A DNA stretch of 64,000 nucleotides from positions 45,260,001 through 45,324,000 of the forward strand of contig CM114271.1 in the NCBI GenBank assembly GCA_050084515.1. The letters run 5' to 3'. Positions 47,042 to 59,207 of the stretch are shown here, one piece after another. Below the pieces are notes generated by a model. It searched no databases. It was not told the origin of the DNA and saw only the letters and a program-made list of their open reading frames with translations. This stretch comes from Blasia pusilla (taxonomy: Eukaryota; Marchantiophyta; Marchantiopsida; Blasiales). The position numbers and the translations under genes were made by a program. Position 1 is the stretch's first letter, and the number at the start of each line of letters is the position of its first letter.

Positions 47042-50000
47042 GTGAGGCAGGTCGGGTCCGGAAGAGAAATGGAAAAGGACAAGGACAAGAACGCTACGCA
47101 GAAGACGGTAGGAGGAGGGCCTGTAAGTGAATCGAAGCTGCTAGGCATAGGCTCCGGAAGAGGAGCTGCACGCAAGCTGGGAAAGTCGAGGTTGAATGCG
47201 GAGGGATATGGTTTGGAGCCTACGATGGTATCCCCTTCCGCTGCCAGGGACGGTGTCGTCGCTACCAGCTTTCGCGAGCATGATGCCGCTTACTTCCATG
47301 CGTACTCCCATATTGGTGTCCACGAAGAGATGATTAAGGCATTTCCTTCTCCCCCATCTTTCTCCCCCTTGCCAATTATACCATCTCGTCCCTCGTGATA
47401 GCTTGAATGCTCCAATGCCTTCGATCCGAAATTGCCGATTCTAGGTTTCCATTAGCGGTGCTCTGCCTGCCGTAAGAAAAAGCTCCGGATTCGCCAGTAG
47501 TCGAGAGAGCCTTTCCTGTAGATAGAGCGAAGGAGCAGGTTGATGATGCTCTTTCTGGTCACACGATTATTTCTCACGTACGAGAAGAGATCTTCTTCCC
47601 GTCTCTTACATTTCGCACCCCTGCACATTTGCGGGAGCTGCTTGTAACAAGTGTCTCAGCTGGGTCTCTGCATTCCCCTTATTCGCAGTCCTGTCGGATC
47701 CACGGACTCGAGGAGATTCAGTTGGTTGATGGGGCTTGCACTGGAACCAAGGCATCGTTGCAAATGCAGAACTAGTCCATCCGAGAAGTGAGTGTGCAGG
47801 CCGTGATGCACTTAGTACATGCTGAACCGGGAACAAGTTTATCCTCGGCGTCTTGGGAACCTTCCATCTGCTTAACCAAGCGCACCAGTTGAATTGTTGT
47901 TCGCCCTAAGGAGTGTGACAGCGATTTAGACTGCTCTGAGTCCAGCTAATATGGCGCCTTACTGCGGGACATCTCGTGCGCCTTGGTACAAGCAGGTGAG
48001 GCAGTTCAAGCATTAAGAATTTTCACCGTAGCCTAAAGAAGTTCCATTGATGAGCTGGATTTCCTGGCGAGCTCCAAGACGAAGGCCTCTACTCTGAAAC
48101 AATCAAGAGCTGCATAAAAAATGCAGCCCTAATTTGTACCCATTACGTGGGAGACTTGGAGAACTGCCCTGCTGATAGTTGCTTCAATGGAGCTTCCGCG
48201 TTTATGTTACATCACCTCATCTCCTCACTAGTAAACATCACAAGATTCCCTCGTCTCTCCTGACTAAATGATGCTACGTTCTTACTTCTCTATTAACCAT
48301 TTATCGGAACTTTGCCAACTTTTGACGAATCGATACTGCACCAAGCGAATCGACGCATGTTTTCAACGTGGGGAAGCGACTAGCAGACGTCACTAGTGGA
48401 CACTAGGTTCTGTCTCCTGGGGCGTTGCAGTTTAACCTCTTGTTTTCGACTGACTGAATATAATTCAGGTTGATCTATTACGTTTGTGGTCTAAGTTGCC
48501 TTGTCCTGTGTCTCCCTTTGTGCTTAACAGGATCGGACACGCACAGATGCTTATCGGGATGCGATTTTCATGCACAGTGATTCGATTCGCGACAAGGTAA
48601 GGCTCGAGACCGTGGTCTTGAGCAGCTCCGTTGGTTGCTTTTCAATCACGGAAGGTCACGGCAAGTTAAGTTGGAGGTTGGAAGGCGACATTCTTTGGTC
48701 AAGTTTTAGGGTTTATATCAGTTGACTAACACGAGAACTTGCACCCCTCGTGAGAAACTACTTTAGACGCTCTACTTTAATATGAAGGTCTTGTACTCCG
48801 GAACTATGATGTGCTCGTTGGTTGTCGCTTATTCTGCGCACGTTGACTCCGTAGAATATTTTGAGGGGGGTTCAGTAAACGCGTAATTCAGCATCTTTAG
48901 TGTACTGATTAGAAAATGTAGTCTCAACGCACTGTAATCAAGGGCCATTAGGGGTCGGATCATGATGTGTGAAGAAGTCTGGTGGTAGCTGTAATTCAGT
49001 GACCACCTGCGAGGTCATCAAGATCGGAGCACAGTGAAACAACTCTGCATTTTCCAGCATTGAGCTGGAATTTTAGGGGTGACTTGGTTTATGTTGGTTA
49101 ATTGGTGATATAGCTCCATCGCTTGATGTGGAAGAGGTGATTCCTTTCACTGAGTTCGTAGTGTGGAATATGTAGTCGATTCACTTTGACCATGAAGTCC
49201 CAGTGCCCGTCCTAACTGTGTACACGAAATTTTTGCAGGTGGTGGTCGATGTGGGATGTGGTACTGGCATCTTATCCATATTCTGTGCTTTTGCCGGGGC
49301 GCGCAAGGTAATTTCTCTTTCCAGATGAGAAATACTCACATTAGCTCAGCTGAAGGCCGTGTGCCCAAGTGGTTGGCAGTGAAGGATCGTTCTAACATTA
49401 AGGGAAGTTATGGCTATCATATTGATATGGCTATCATATCGTCATGTTATATCTTGTGTCCACCCTGCTTTCCATTGGAGTCTGCTTTTGTTTCGTCTCT
49501 TGGATGTGGCTGAATCTATCATAAAGAGATCTTCATAATTCTTTCAGAGGTCATTTGAGTTCCGTATGTGTGTTACTCTTCTTGGACAGGTCTACGCAGT
49601 TGACGCCAGCGATATTGCTGTCCAGGTAATATGTTCAACCTGCTTAGCTTGCGTCTGAGGAGTCATTTGCACTGTCATCAAATAGTCGCTTTGTTACCAT
49701 TTACATCCAGGGATAGACCACATGAAAATTATCCCAAACTTTTGATCTATCGAGAGATGAGCTGACTTGCAGCAAGTCATTGAGCTCCTTGATGAGCTCA
49801 TCTCTGTGTATTGTTTGGAATCGCAGGCACAAGAAGTAGTGAAGGCCAACGGACTCTCAGAAATAATTACTGTCATTCTTGGCCGAGTTGAGGTAGGATG
49901 CCTGCTTGGGCATTAGTGAATGCTCTCTTTCAAGAGAGCATTCACTAATTTGTCCATTGATGGGGCTGTAATATAAATGGAAGTTCGTTTTTTCCATAGA

Positions 50001-52739
50001 CTTGAAACAAATATTCAGTCTTCTTAACTGCTTGTACCTGCTCTAGATATCCTGACCATGTGGGGTAATGATATTCTCTCAAAACTTCAAAGTCGTATTT
50101 ATTTGCTGAGATTAGTATTACACATTTTTTCCTTCACTTTGTAATTCGATGGACACCTGACTTAATGATATAATTGAAGAGCATGTACATCTTTGTATTG
50201 ACAGGAAGTGGAACTAGACGAAGAGGTTGATGTTATTGTTTCGGAATGGATGGGCTACATGCTTCTGTATGAGGTATATATGTAGTCTTTCTTGCTTGTC
50301 ATTTGGTGGGTGGTTGCTCAGTGGCTACCCATATGAGGGAAGTGCAGTGTTATTACTGACAGTTTCCAAAATCTCAAATTAATTTAAGTCCATTGGAAAG
50401 TGAAGGTAGTTCTCCTGAAAAGAAACATGGCAACCTTGTGATTTGTTGACGGTATGAGAGAATCAACCGTTGCTAATGCCAGCATACTACTTCTATGTGT
50501 AATGATAACATTCTCGATGTTGCTCTATATCCCAGAGCATGTTGCCCAGTGTTATTTGTGCACGCGATCGGTGGCTGAAACCTGGGGGTCTTATTCTCCC
50601 TTCACACGCGACGGTGAGGTTCTATTGACTGAATTTTCATATATACAAATATATTATACCAGCAGTTGTGTGTTGGCCAAACAACTTGTAGCCACCACTG
50701 TGAATATTGTTCACTTGGATTACTGCCATATGCTGTTTTCTCATATGCTTTCTTTTTTCGTGTATGTAGACTTGTAGATTATGGCGTAATCTAGATTCAA
50801 GCAGCATTATAGATCCTAACAAAGAACAGAGTAAAATGGCCTCATCATGGAAGGCGTCTTTTTTGGCTTCCCTCCCTGTTTCTAGCTAGGATGGACCCTA
50901 TTGTCTGTTGACATGGAATTTCTGACTCTTGCAGCTCTACATGGCACCAGTTACCAATGTCGAGAGATATGCAGAAAGCATTGATTTTTGGCGGAATGTG
51001 TATGGCATTGACAGTAAGTAGAAAAAGGAGAGTGTGTTGAAGAGATCTTAACTTTTTTGGTTCTCGGAACCCTGATGTTTTTTCTCCTGAAGACTTAACC
51101 ATGCTGTCAGTTATTTGTTTTCAAAACTCTTTTTATGGGGTCAAGTTTCATAAATAAACTACCAAGTGGAAGCATCCTTGAAGTTGTCACCTAACTTGTT
51201 TTTTGTATTGCTACAAAGTGCAGTGTCGGCAATGTTGCCGCTTGCCAAACAATGTGCATTTGAGGAGCCATGTGTCGAGTCCATTACGGCAGAAAATGTT
51301 CTTTCATGGCCCATTGTGGTAAGACATATGTTTCTTCAACTTTTGTAAAACGCTATGGACCTAGGATACTCTTTCTTCTATGGTGATTATAATTGTGGCC
51401 CTCCTTCTGAGCAGGTAAAACACATCGACTGCAGCAAAGTTACAATGCAGGAACTCGAAGTAGTGAGTCAAAGTTTTTCTGTCTCGTCCATGATGATGGG
51501 TGAGCGGAGCACATCCTTCTTCTTGTCTATGTTGTCACCTATATATCTGACACGGGTCAAATTGCCATCTATAAAATCACCATTTTGTTCAGAGGTGTTT
51601 TGTACTCCTTTATGTCTCGTGATTACACATGCAGTATTCTTTCAGAAGGTATGGGTCACTGGATTTGTGCAATTAAATGATTTCATTGGTCCATGAAAGA
51701 GGCACGGGTTCGTATGAGGAGTACTTTGCGTGTACGTATGTAAATGATTTGATAGGTCTTTGAGCATTTAAAGGTATTGGTCTTAGATCCTCTTGGTGTA
51801 AATATTTGTTTTCATATTCCAACAGGACATTGCTACTGGCCCATAGCTACTGGCCTCTGTGTATTACAAAAATACAAAAATTCAATTGAGTGCTCATACG
51901 ATAAATTTTCTGAACCTTGGTTGAACATGACTGTATATTGTCAACCCAGCATCCCTTCATGGCTTCGCCTTGTGGTTTGATGTCACGTTTGGGGGTCCAA
52001 CATCTCAAGAATTTGAGGTGGGGTCTGAATCGCCTCAGGAAAGTCCACCTGCAAACGACTATGAAAGCATGACCTTGAATCTGCGTCGACGGAGAGGAAA
52101 CGAGTGTCTTGTACTTTCTACAGCTCCAGAAGAGAGCCCAACTCATTGGCAGCAGGTATGGCCTGTGCCCATGTTGAATTATCTGACTCCTTCGTATCAA
52201 AGGACGTAAAAAACTTGTTCATGTCCACATGTCATGTCTCTCTGCTCTTGCCCTTGTCCTTGTCCTTGAGGACACATCAGAGTGGCATTGCATTTCCAGC
52301 TGTTGGATACTGAAGAATCCAGCTTTCTGTGGTGCTGTCATGGGTTTTGTAAAATGCAAGAGCTCATTTATTCAAGACATGCTTATAAACAATGATGTAA
52401 GTAATGAATGCTTCTAATCTGCAGACCATATTATATATATATGATCCAATTGAAGTAACTCAAGACCAAGTGATTTCGGGTTCCATCACATTGTCTCAAA
52501 CTAGAGAGAATCCTCGCTTTTTGAACATACACCTGGAGTACAGGTATATTCCTTATGGAACTTGGAATTTTGTGTTCTTGTTCTCAGCTCTTATAAGAAT
52601 TATGTCCTAAGCAAGCTGGGGAGCTTTTTCATATTGTACACACAGTGGGACTCTTGCTCTGGTGGAGGTGGCTGGCTCTATACGAGTTTGTCCGTGGTTT
52701 TGGCTTCTACCATGCAGTGTCTGTGAAGAAAATCAATAA
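47042..52739 (+). CDS. PRMT6: Protein arginine N-methyltransferase, PRMT6 type
   Basis: Thirteen predicted exons: 47042-47338, 48531-48596, 49239-49307, 49590-49625, 49827-49892, 50205-50273, 50536-50613, 50935-51013, 51224-51318, 51415-51499, 51950-52155, 52425-52543, 52646-52739 (452 aa). It transfers methyl groups from S-adenosylmethionine to arginines. Visible motifs: AYFHAYSHIGVHEEMIK (end of exon 1), SAM-binding VVVDVGCGTG (122-131), VYAVDAS (145-151), the double-E loop SEWMGYMLLYE (191-201) and the THW loop (378-380). All are expected in an active type I enzyme. Intron 1 (1.2 kb) needs a GC donor (AAG|GCATTT). The start may be 47042 or Met at 47069. The last exon is the weakest part: its peptide does not resemble the usual VKESVMR-like end. 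Confidence 0.9.
49912..49949. repeat. Perfect 18-bp palindrome in PRMT6 intron 5
   Basis: Arms 49912-49929 and 49932-49949 are exact reverse complements separated by only TC. It begins 20 bp after the exon 5 donor site, so the pre-mRNA would carry a tight hairpin next to the splice site. Confidence 0.9.
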
Positions 52740-55442
52740 GTAGAGGAAGTTTCAAGTTGCCTTGCATATTACGATCCTTGGAGATGCTTGTTGGGTGTGA
52801 CTAAGGTGTTATTCCAGTCTTGTGGTCCATCATTACACTACTAAGGAAGGTGAACTGGCGTAATGCAGCTCTGGGGATCGTAGATGCGTGAAGGAATCTG
52901 TGATGCGGTAACATATTGGGAGGTACTTTTAGTGTTTTCGTCACAGTTTTGGAGCTTAGAAGTGCACATAGAACAAACCTCGGGTCATTCTTGCTCCTGC
53001 TCCTGCTGAGAAGAGTCGCCTCTGTTGGTCTCATATGCATAAAGGAGTAAGGTTTGTGAAGGAAAACTTGATTCAAGCCCGCCTTTCTCTAATCGCCTTT
53101 GCCATTTGTCCGTGTGGAAGGGAGGTTTGTGTGCCACCTGATTAGAGCGTAGTCTTGGGAAAGAGTGCTCTTGGCTTTTGCCTATCGAGAGTTAGAAACT
53201 TGGCATCAATTACCACAAATGGAGTTAGGGAAATTCAGATCACTAGGACTATCGCAGCAGGGAAGAGCTTACATCGAAGGTAGTATCGTCATGTTGCACA
53301 CATGCCCAATTTTATCGCTACACTTCGATACGTTTCCCTTGAAAACAGTGTCCTATCTTTTAAAAAAATAAAAATTGTACAAAATGTCTTGACATCATCC
53401 GAGTTGCATTTTTGTTCCTGCTACTGAATTTCCTCTGTAGTTTTCATGGTTTTAAAATTGGCTACATGTTGCCATACAAAACAATTGTGTGACTGAGGCT
53501 CTCGGAATCTCGTAGCGGGCGAGGGCTTCTGGGGTTCTGTTGCTCGTCGGCGAATTTCACCGCGAAATATGTAGAGTTGGTCTCGGTAGGGAAGCGGATA
53601 GGTCGATACTTTTGCCTGCATGGGTTTGTCGCAGTGAGACCGCGCCATGGGAATGAGAGAGAAGATACCTGTCTGTACGCTCAGGTGGATACCGTAACTC
53701 AAGGTCGCCTCTGTTATCGCCGGCACACTTTTTGCCTCCCATCTCCCCTTGAGACAAGCTTTCAGCGAATGAATGGCTGTGCGCGGGCGTTGCATGCAAG
53801 GCAGGCGGTGCGGGAGCGCGCATGTCGAGATGTTTGTCGAGTTCCTCCGGCGCAGGATGAATCCAACTTTACGATTAACTCTCAAGTCCGATCCTGATTC
53901 CCTTTTCAATCTCGGATGCCCTTAACCCCTGGCCTAATTCGGACGCTTGCCTAAATCGGACATGTACCCGGGGAGGAGACACTTCGCCAAAAGGCATAAT
54001 CGGCGCTTTAGAAGATCAGCACACATTGTTGCGTATATGCCGTCCAACCTCGACAATCCTCAAGCACCGATCGGCGAGTTGACGATCCATCCGGCCCGCC
54101 CTCGTGAACCAGTGCAATCGCGAGCGATGCCGGTAGACGCGTCGCAGGAAGAAAAATTCTACAAGCGCGCGAGGGCCCGTTAGCGCATAGACCCTTGCCA
54201 TAGACCTCAAGACCCTCCGTCGAGTCACCGACCCATGCACCCACGTCTCCGACTGGTAGTTAGACGGCCCCGGAAGGAGAAGACTAGAGCTATGGGCGTA
54301 GGACGATCCGGTGACAGTCGTGCTGAAGGCGCGCGCGTAAACGACAACCACTTTCGAAAGAAATCGCGCGGTTCCGAGTGCGAAGAGCAACAGCTACTCT
54401 ATCCAACCACGCCGCACTTCCACATGCCACCTTGCGCAACGGTGGCGCGAGCGAGTATCCACGCGCCGGCAGTCAGCCCACTATTTCTGCATTTTCTACT
54501 TCACAGCTTCGTCCGTCACATCGCCACAGCGCTTTAACAAACAAACGAGTCAAAAGCTCCTTCCTCCTGCGCGACGGACGGAGAGTAGAGTAGAATAGCG
54601 GGACACGATCGCAAGTCCGTCAACGACCCGTTCAATTGTAGCGGGTACTGCCCCGCCCCCCTCCCCCTCCTCCTCCTCCATGGCTCTCCCCCACCCACCG
54701 ACTTGACCGATGGGCCCATTCACAAGACTGGCCAGGACGACCGCGAGACTACGGGCCACGGATGGCGTCCCAAGACCCGACTTTGCAAGTAAAAGGGCGT
54801 ATTTCCGAGCTTTTACTTGTAAAAGTGACGCAAAGTCATTCGAAACCCATCCATCGCCCCAGGCCCATCACTTTTGTGAAGGCGTGTGCGACCGGCAATG
54901 TCGACCGCCTAATTCGCAAGCAGTTTTCTTCTAGGGAGGGAAGCGGCACGTCATCTGGAGCTTTTCATGTATAAATAATCATAAATATGTAAGCCACACA
55001 CGTACCAATGTACTTCTTTCTTTCTTTCTTTTTCTTATTCCAAATAAATATGAAAATACGTGAGATTAATATTTTAAGAACGTGGAGGAGGGGAGATTTT
55101 CACGAAAAGGGGGGAGACCCCTATAAATATGTAAGCAAATCTGTGTTGCATGTTCTTTTCTTGCATCCCACACACACCCATTCCACTATCGTACGGATTC
55201 TTCCCACCAAAGTCAATCTTGAAAAAGTTGTGCAATAGAATTCCATTTGTTTGTATTTTCATAGTGTGAAAAAATTCTTCACATTTTCTTTGTTTTATAG
55301 TCGCCATGTCCGTGCAATGCGTAAAAGAAATAACTTCTAGTCCAATTTTTATATGCTTTGCATGATTCCTTTTTTCTATTTCTTTTTCCTCAAAAAAAAA
55401 AAATTTCACACTCCCTCTTTTGTGGAAAACCATTCATCCTCA
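52740..55442. other. PRMT6 3' flank and GC-rich spacer, no gene seen
   Basis: The first part is probably 3' UTR. From about 53480 to 54980 the DNA is GC-rich with many overlapping ORFs (53577-53897, 53421-53909 minus, 54016-54390 minus). They match nothing I recognise, and none stands out. Confidence 0.45.
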
Positions 55443-55598
55443 CTTTATACTCGTGGCCATGCACGGGAGTGAAGGGATTAATCGTAATCATTTTCTTGTT
55501 GTTCGTATAGGGGGAAACATTTTCTTGATGCCCGGTTGCCACATGTCAAGCAAAGAGGTGCTTGCAAATTAAGAAGACACTCTCCAATAATAATAATT
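55443..55598 (-). mobile_element. Short Helitron-like element, family I, degraded ends
   Basis: The reverse complement carries TATTATTGGAGAGTG, the GCAAGCACCTCTTTGCTTGA block, and a CCCGTGCATGGCCACGAG hairpin near its 3' end, all in family order. The terminal TC and CTAG are both mutated, so it is an older copy than 57487-57656. Confidence 0.6.
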
Positions 55599-56402
55599 TC
55601 CTCTTTTGGAATCCAAAATCATCTCATCTTCCATGATGCTCTTAGCAAACCTTTTTCTTCCTCTCTCCCCTCCCCTTTGAATCCTCACATATTATCAAGT
55701 TTTCCTTATAGTTACTTGTGTCTCTTGCTATTACAATATCCTATTTTCCACGTTGATGGCATGGAACAATCACTTCTCCAAAATCTTTTCTATTGCATCT
55801 GAATGTGCGCTCTCAACTTGGAAACAATAATGAAAATGATCTAGCTCACCCTTTTTCTTAGACGATCATGTGAAGTACTTCTTTGTGAAAATGAAAGTGT
55901 CATGCCTTTTGATTAAAAACAATGAAAGAGGGTAGAATGGTTCATGAAGAGCAAACAAAAGTACAAGTGTATTTGTATGCTTCTAAGTAGCAACTACCAC
56001 TTCTACTTATATATAGAGTGCAGGTTTTGTGAAGGGTTCATATATATTTTAAGAGATTTGCTCAAATTATCCATTTACAAATGTCAATTAAGAACTACTA
56101 AAAATTTCTATTATCTTCAATACAACATATGCATCAATGCTATTAAAACAACGAAGGTCTTCCTTCAAGAAGAAAGAGAGTTCTTATTTCTCGTCAGTTG
56201 ATGCATTTAATAATTGAAGAAAACTCATGAATTTTTCTTTTTCCGTTTTGTGACGATCATCAATTATGGCAATTTTTTTTATCAGTGCATATACTAGGGT
56301 TTTTAGAGAAGCCACACAATGATGCCCATAACTTAGGTTATAACAATCAATGTACTTTTCATTTAGGGTTATAGGAAAAAAGCCACGTAGCAATAAGAAA
56401 GA
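55599..56402. other. AT-rich spacer, no gene seen
   Basis: Only unrecognised short ORFs lie between two Helitron-like elements. Confidence 0.5.
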
Positions 56403-56622
56403 CTAGTAAGGTGCCTGTGCGATGCACAAGAATAAAAAGTGTTTGAAGAACTTTTGTTAATATATAACTTGCGAAGGGAAGGGATTAATGATGCTGCACA
56501 CAAATTCCAACTTTTTTCTTACTGTTTGCATAAGGAGAAACATCTTCTTGTTGCCTATTTGCCACGTGTTAAACAGAGAGGTGTTTGCGAATCAAGAAGA
56601 CACTCTCCCATAATAATATAGA
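56403..56622 (-). mobile_element. Short Helitron-like element, family I, intact ends
   Basis: On the minus strand: TCTATATTATTATGGGAG at the 5' end (56622) after A, and CTAG at the 3' end (56403) before T. A perfect 7-bp stem, CTTGTGC/GCACAGG with one G-T pair and loop ATC, lies 7 nt inside the CTAG. 220 bp, no ORF. It abuts the next element. Confidence 0.75.
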
Positions 56623-57188
56623 TGTTGCCCGTGCCATGCAGGCCTAACACAACTTCCTCAGTAGAATGGCTTAAAAACAGATGTCAATGATATTTTTTAA
56701 AAATCATACTTAAAATTTAAAATATATTTAATTTCAAAATTTAGGAGAATCCCAATCCCTTAAATTATTTTACCCTTCCATAAAATTTGATGTACTCCTT
56801 CTCCATTAAAATTTATCTTCCCTTTCCATCATATTTTTTCTTTGTCATAAATAGTCTATTTTATCAATATTTATGATCACCCATTATGATATTAAATAAA
56901 TGATTAATTACTGAATAAAATATTTTTCTATTTCATTCAAATCCTTATCATTTTTTTTTTCTATTTGGTCTATTTCTACCCATCTAATATGGTTCAAATA
57001 GTAAAATTCAAATAGGCCAATGATTTTTATTTGAAAGCCCCTCCCCTTAGCTGTCCCTGTACCCCTCCCCTTCCATTTGTGTTGAAATCTCTTATGCCGC
57101 CACGTGTCGTAAGGGGAAAACTTCAAATGCCTACATGTCGTCATGGGAGGACGGGTTTCTCAAACCCGTCCTCTTTGAATAATATAGA
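56623..57188 (-). mobile_element. Long-family Helitron-like element abutting its neighbour
   Basis: On the minus strand it starts TCTATATTATTCAAAGAGG at 57188 and its last bases are GGCACGGGCAACA. Its core (near 56700-57000) matches 400-1372 and 31699-32629. A 5' subterminal 11-bp palindrome lies at 57148-57172. The expected CTRR end is missing where the 56403-56622 element joins, so the 3' end was lost at or after that insertion. Confidence 0.6.
57148..57172. repeat. Perfect 11-bp palindrome, CTC loop
   Basis: AGGACGGGTTT and AAACCCGTCCT flank CTC. It sits 16 bp inside the 5' end of the Helitron-like element 56623-57188. Confidence 0.9.
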
Positions 57189-57486
57189 TGAGTGTCTTGT
57201 CTTTCTTATTGCCTATTTTTAAAATTAAGAATATTAAAAAAAAAAAAACACATGTGTGCTTCTGGTGAGGATGATTCATGTGGCTTGGTTAGGCCTTGTT
57301 GGAGTAGCCCCAATGGTGTATACTATTATTCTAGAACCTTGTTTGAGAGTCTTGGCTTAAGGCTTGAAAATTTTGACTAATGCGAGCTTGCCACTTGTTC
57401 CCCGTATACTCAGGTCATTGGGTAGTCAAGTTATTTAGACCCATTTTAGAATAATAATGGTAATTTAGATCACCCATCATCACTAA

Positions 57487-57656
57487 TCTATATTATTATC
57501 GGAGAGTGCCTTCTTGATTTGCAAACACCTCTTTGCTTGACACGTGGCACCCGGACACCAAGAAAATATTTCTCCCTCTACGGGCAACAAGAAAAATATC
57601 TCGTGTCCAACATATTACTCCCTTCGCTCTCGTGCATGGCACGGGCTGCCCACTAG
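57487..57656 (+). mobile_element. Short Helitron-like element, family I, best-preserved copy
   Basis: It begins TCTATATTATTATCGGAG after A (57486) and ends CTAG (57653-57656) before T. The 3' hairpin CTCGTGC-ATG-GCACGGG (57629-57645) forms a 7-bp stem with one G-T pair, 7 nt before CTAG. 170 bp, no ORF, so mobilised only in trans. Copies: 2362-2522, 20628-20824, 55443-55598, 56403-56622. Confidence 0.8.
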
Positions 57657-59207
57657 TTCTACATAAGTGGATGTTGCTAGGAGTACTCCCACAAGCCATA
57701 CTCCAGCCAAGAAAATTGCCATCTCCGATGCCTTGCATGACACATGTCTTCATAAGCGACCTTTGCATCAGGTGGAGAAGAGAATAATCAACATATATAT
57801 ATGACACTGAATAGTCTAGATTGCCAAAAAAAAAAAAAAAAAAAAAAAACACTTGCAGAGGCCGTCAATAAATCCCAACCATTCAAAATAGGCCCCTAGC
57901 TCCTTCTACCGAAGTAGATAAGAATTTAAACTCAAAATAACCTCGCCCGTTAGCATCGGAAGATTTTCTCCCCACCCACTATGCGATTTAAATTTGGAAT
58001 AGTCACACTCACTATTGAAGCGCGTACGAAGTTGAATTAACAACCATGCAAGCTCCGTTACTAGTAAGGCGGTACGTCCGTTTCCGAGTTCCGGTACCAC
58101 CACAGAATCACGGATAAGAACAAAGAGGCGACAAAACTCCTAAAGGAGGGTAGGACGAGGAGGGAAATCCAGAGCAGTGGCTCCCTATTTGGGACACTCG
58201 GAGCCGGTCCTCACTGGTCCGCTGAGACTCCCGGAATTGTGGAGCGGAGAGCCAATCGGGATCGATGGGTCGGCTGCGAACGGGCGGTCGGGACTCGGGA
58301 GGGCGGGTGGTTGAAGGGCCGACTAAAGCTCCGGGGACTTTGTGGAGGGAGGGAGGGAGGGGATCTATCTCCTCTAAATGTGGAGAGCGAGCGGGAGGGA
58401 AAGAAGGGCGTGATCCCATCCGCACTCACGGCCTCTCCGGAGTAGAGCAGCGGAGGAGAAGCTCTAGCGACTTTCTTTTCTTTTCTTTTCTTTTCTCGCA
58501 AGGAACGCGCACCGGAGGGACTCTCATTCCCCGCTCCGGCGGCAACGGAACCGACGGACGAACACGAAGGTGGAACCGAAGACGGAAACGGGAGGGATAC
58601 GACGAAGGTGGAACTGAGGACGGAAACGGGATAGATGGAGGAATACGAAGGTGTCCAGGACTTAAATACGATGGGAGAACCCATCATCAGAAGATAGATA
58701 GAGGATAGAGGAGGAGGAGGAGGACAGCGAGAGAGGGGCGCCGGGAAGAAGAAGAAGACGGAGAAAGAAGTAGAGAGTCCTGACGCTGCCGAAGGCACTA
58801 ACTGGCAGGAGAATTCTGGGAGGCAGGTTTGTCGCGTAGGCAGTAGACGAGGTGCGGTGCGAAGAATTATCTCGCGCCGATGGAGAATGCCTCTGTGAAA
58901 GAGCGGTAGCGCGTCGGAGCTCATGTTCGTCAGGGACGGAAGGAGGGAACGAGAGGGAAAGCTTCGGACAGTGCGGGCTGGCGCGCGCGCAGGATAGGGA
59001 GAAGGCAGGAAAGAGAGCGAGAGCGAGAGCGAGAGAGAGGGAGGGTGGGAGAGAAGTGCGGGAGAGAGGAGGAAAGGATTGGGGAGAGAGGGAGGGCGGA
59101 AGGGTGGGGAGTGAGGGCAATGTTGGGATTCGGATTCGGGAGCAGCAGAAGTAGCAGAGGGGAACGAGAAGACGGAGATTGGGAGCGTGACCCATGGGCG
59201 TTGAGAT
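57657..59207. other. Spacer and GC/GA-rich upstream region of the ACR gene
   Basis: AT-rich with a 24-base A-run (57826-57849), then from about 58100 GC-rich and strongly purine-biased (GAGGGAGGG, GAGAGCGAGAG) up to the ACR start. Long ORFs here (58211-58924 and 58662-59486, minus strand) are Ser/Pro/Leu low-complexity readings of that bias. No gene is recognised. The core promoter of the ACR gene is probably near 58.7-59.2 kb. Confidence 0.5.
58471..58496. repeat. (CTTTT)n repeat
   Basis: Five tandem CTTTT units in the GC-rich region upstream of the ACR gene. Confidence 0.9.

Noticed and set aside
49256-49513. 85-codon ORF in the PRMT6 region
   Set aside because: A different frame from the conserved VVVDVGCGTG exon; it runs through the splice donor into the intron.
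53421-54550. Possible gene in the GC-rich stretch between PRMT6 and the Helitron cluster
   Set aside because: Many short ORFs in all frames, with no motif, consistent splice pattern or repeated domain.
58211-58924. 237-codon minus-strand ORF
   Set aside because: The same compositional bias; no domain, and it overlaps another spurious ORF.
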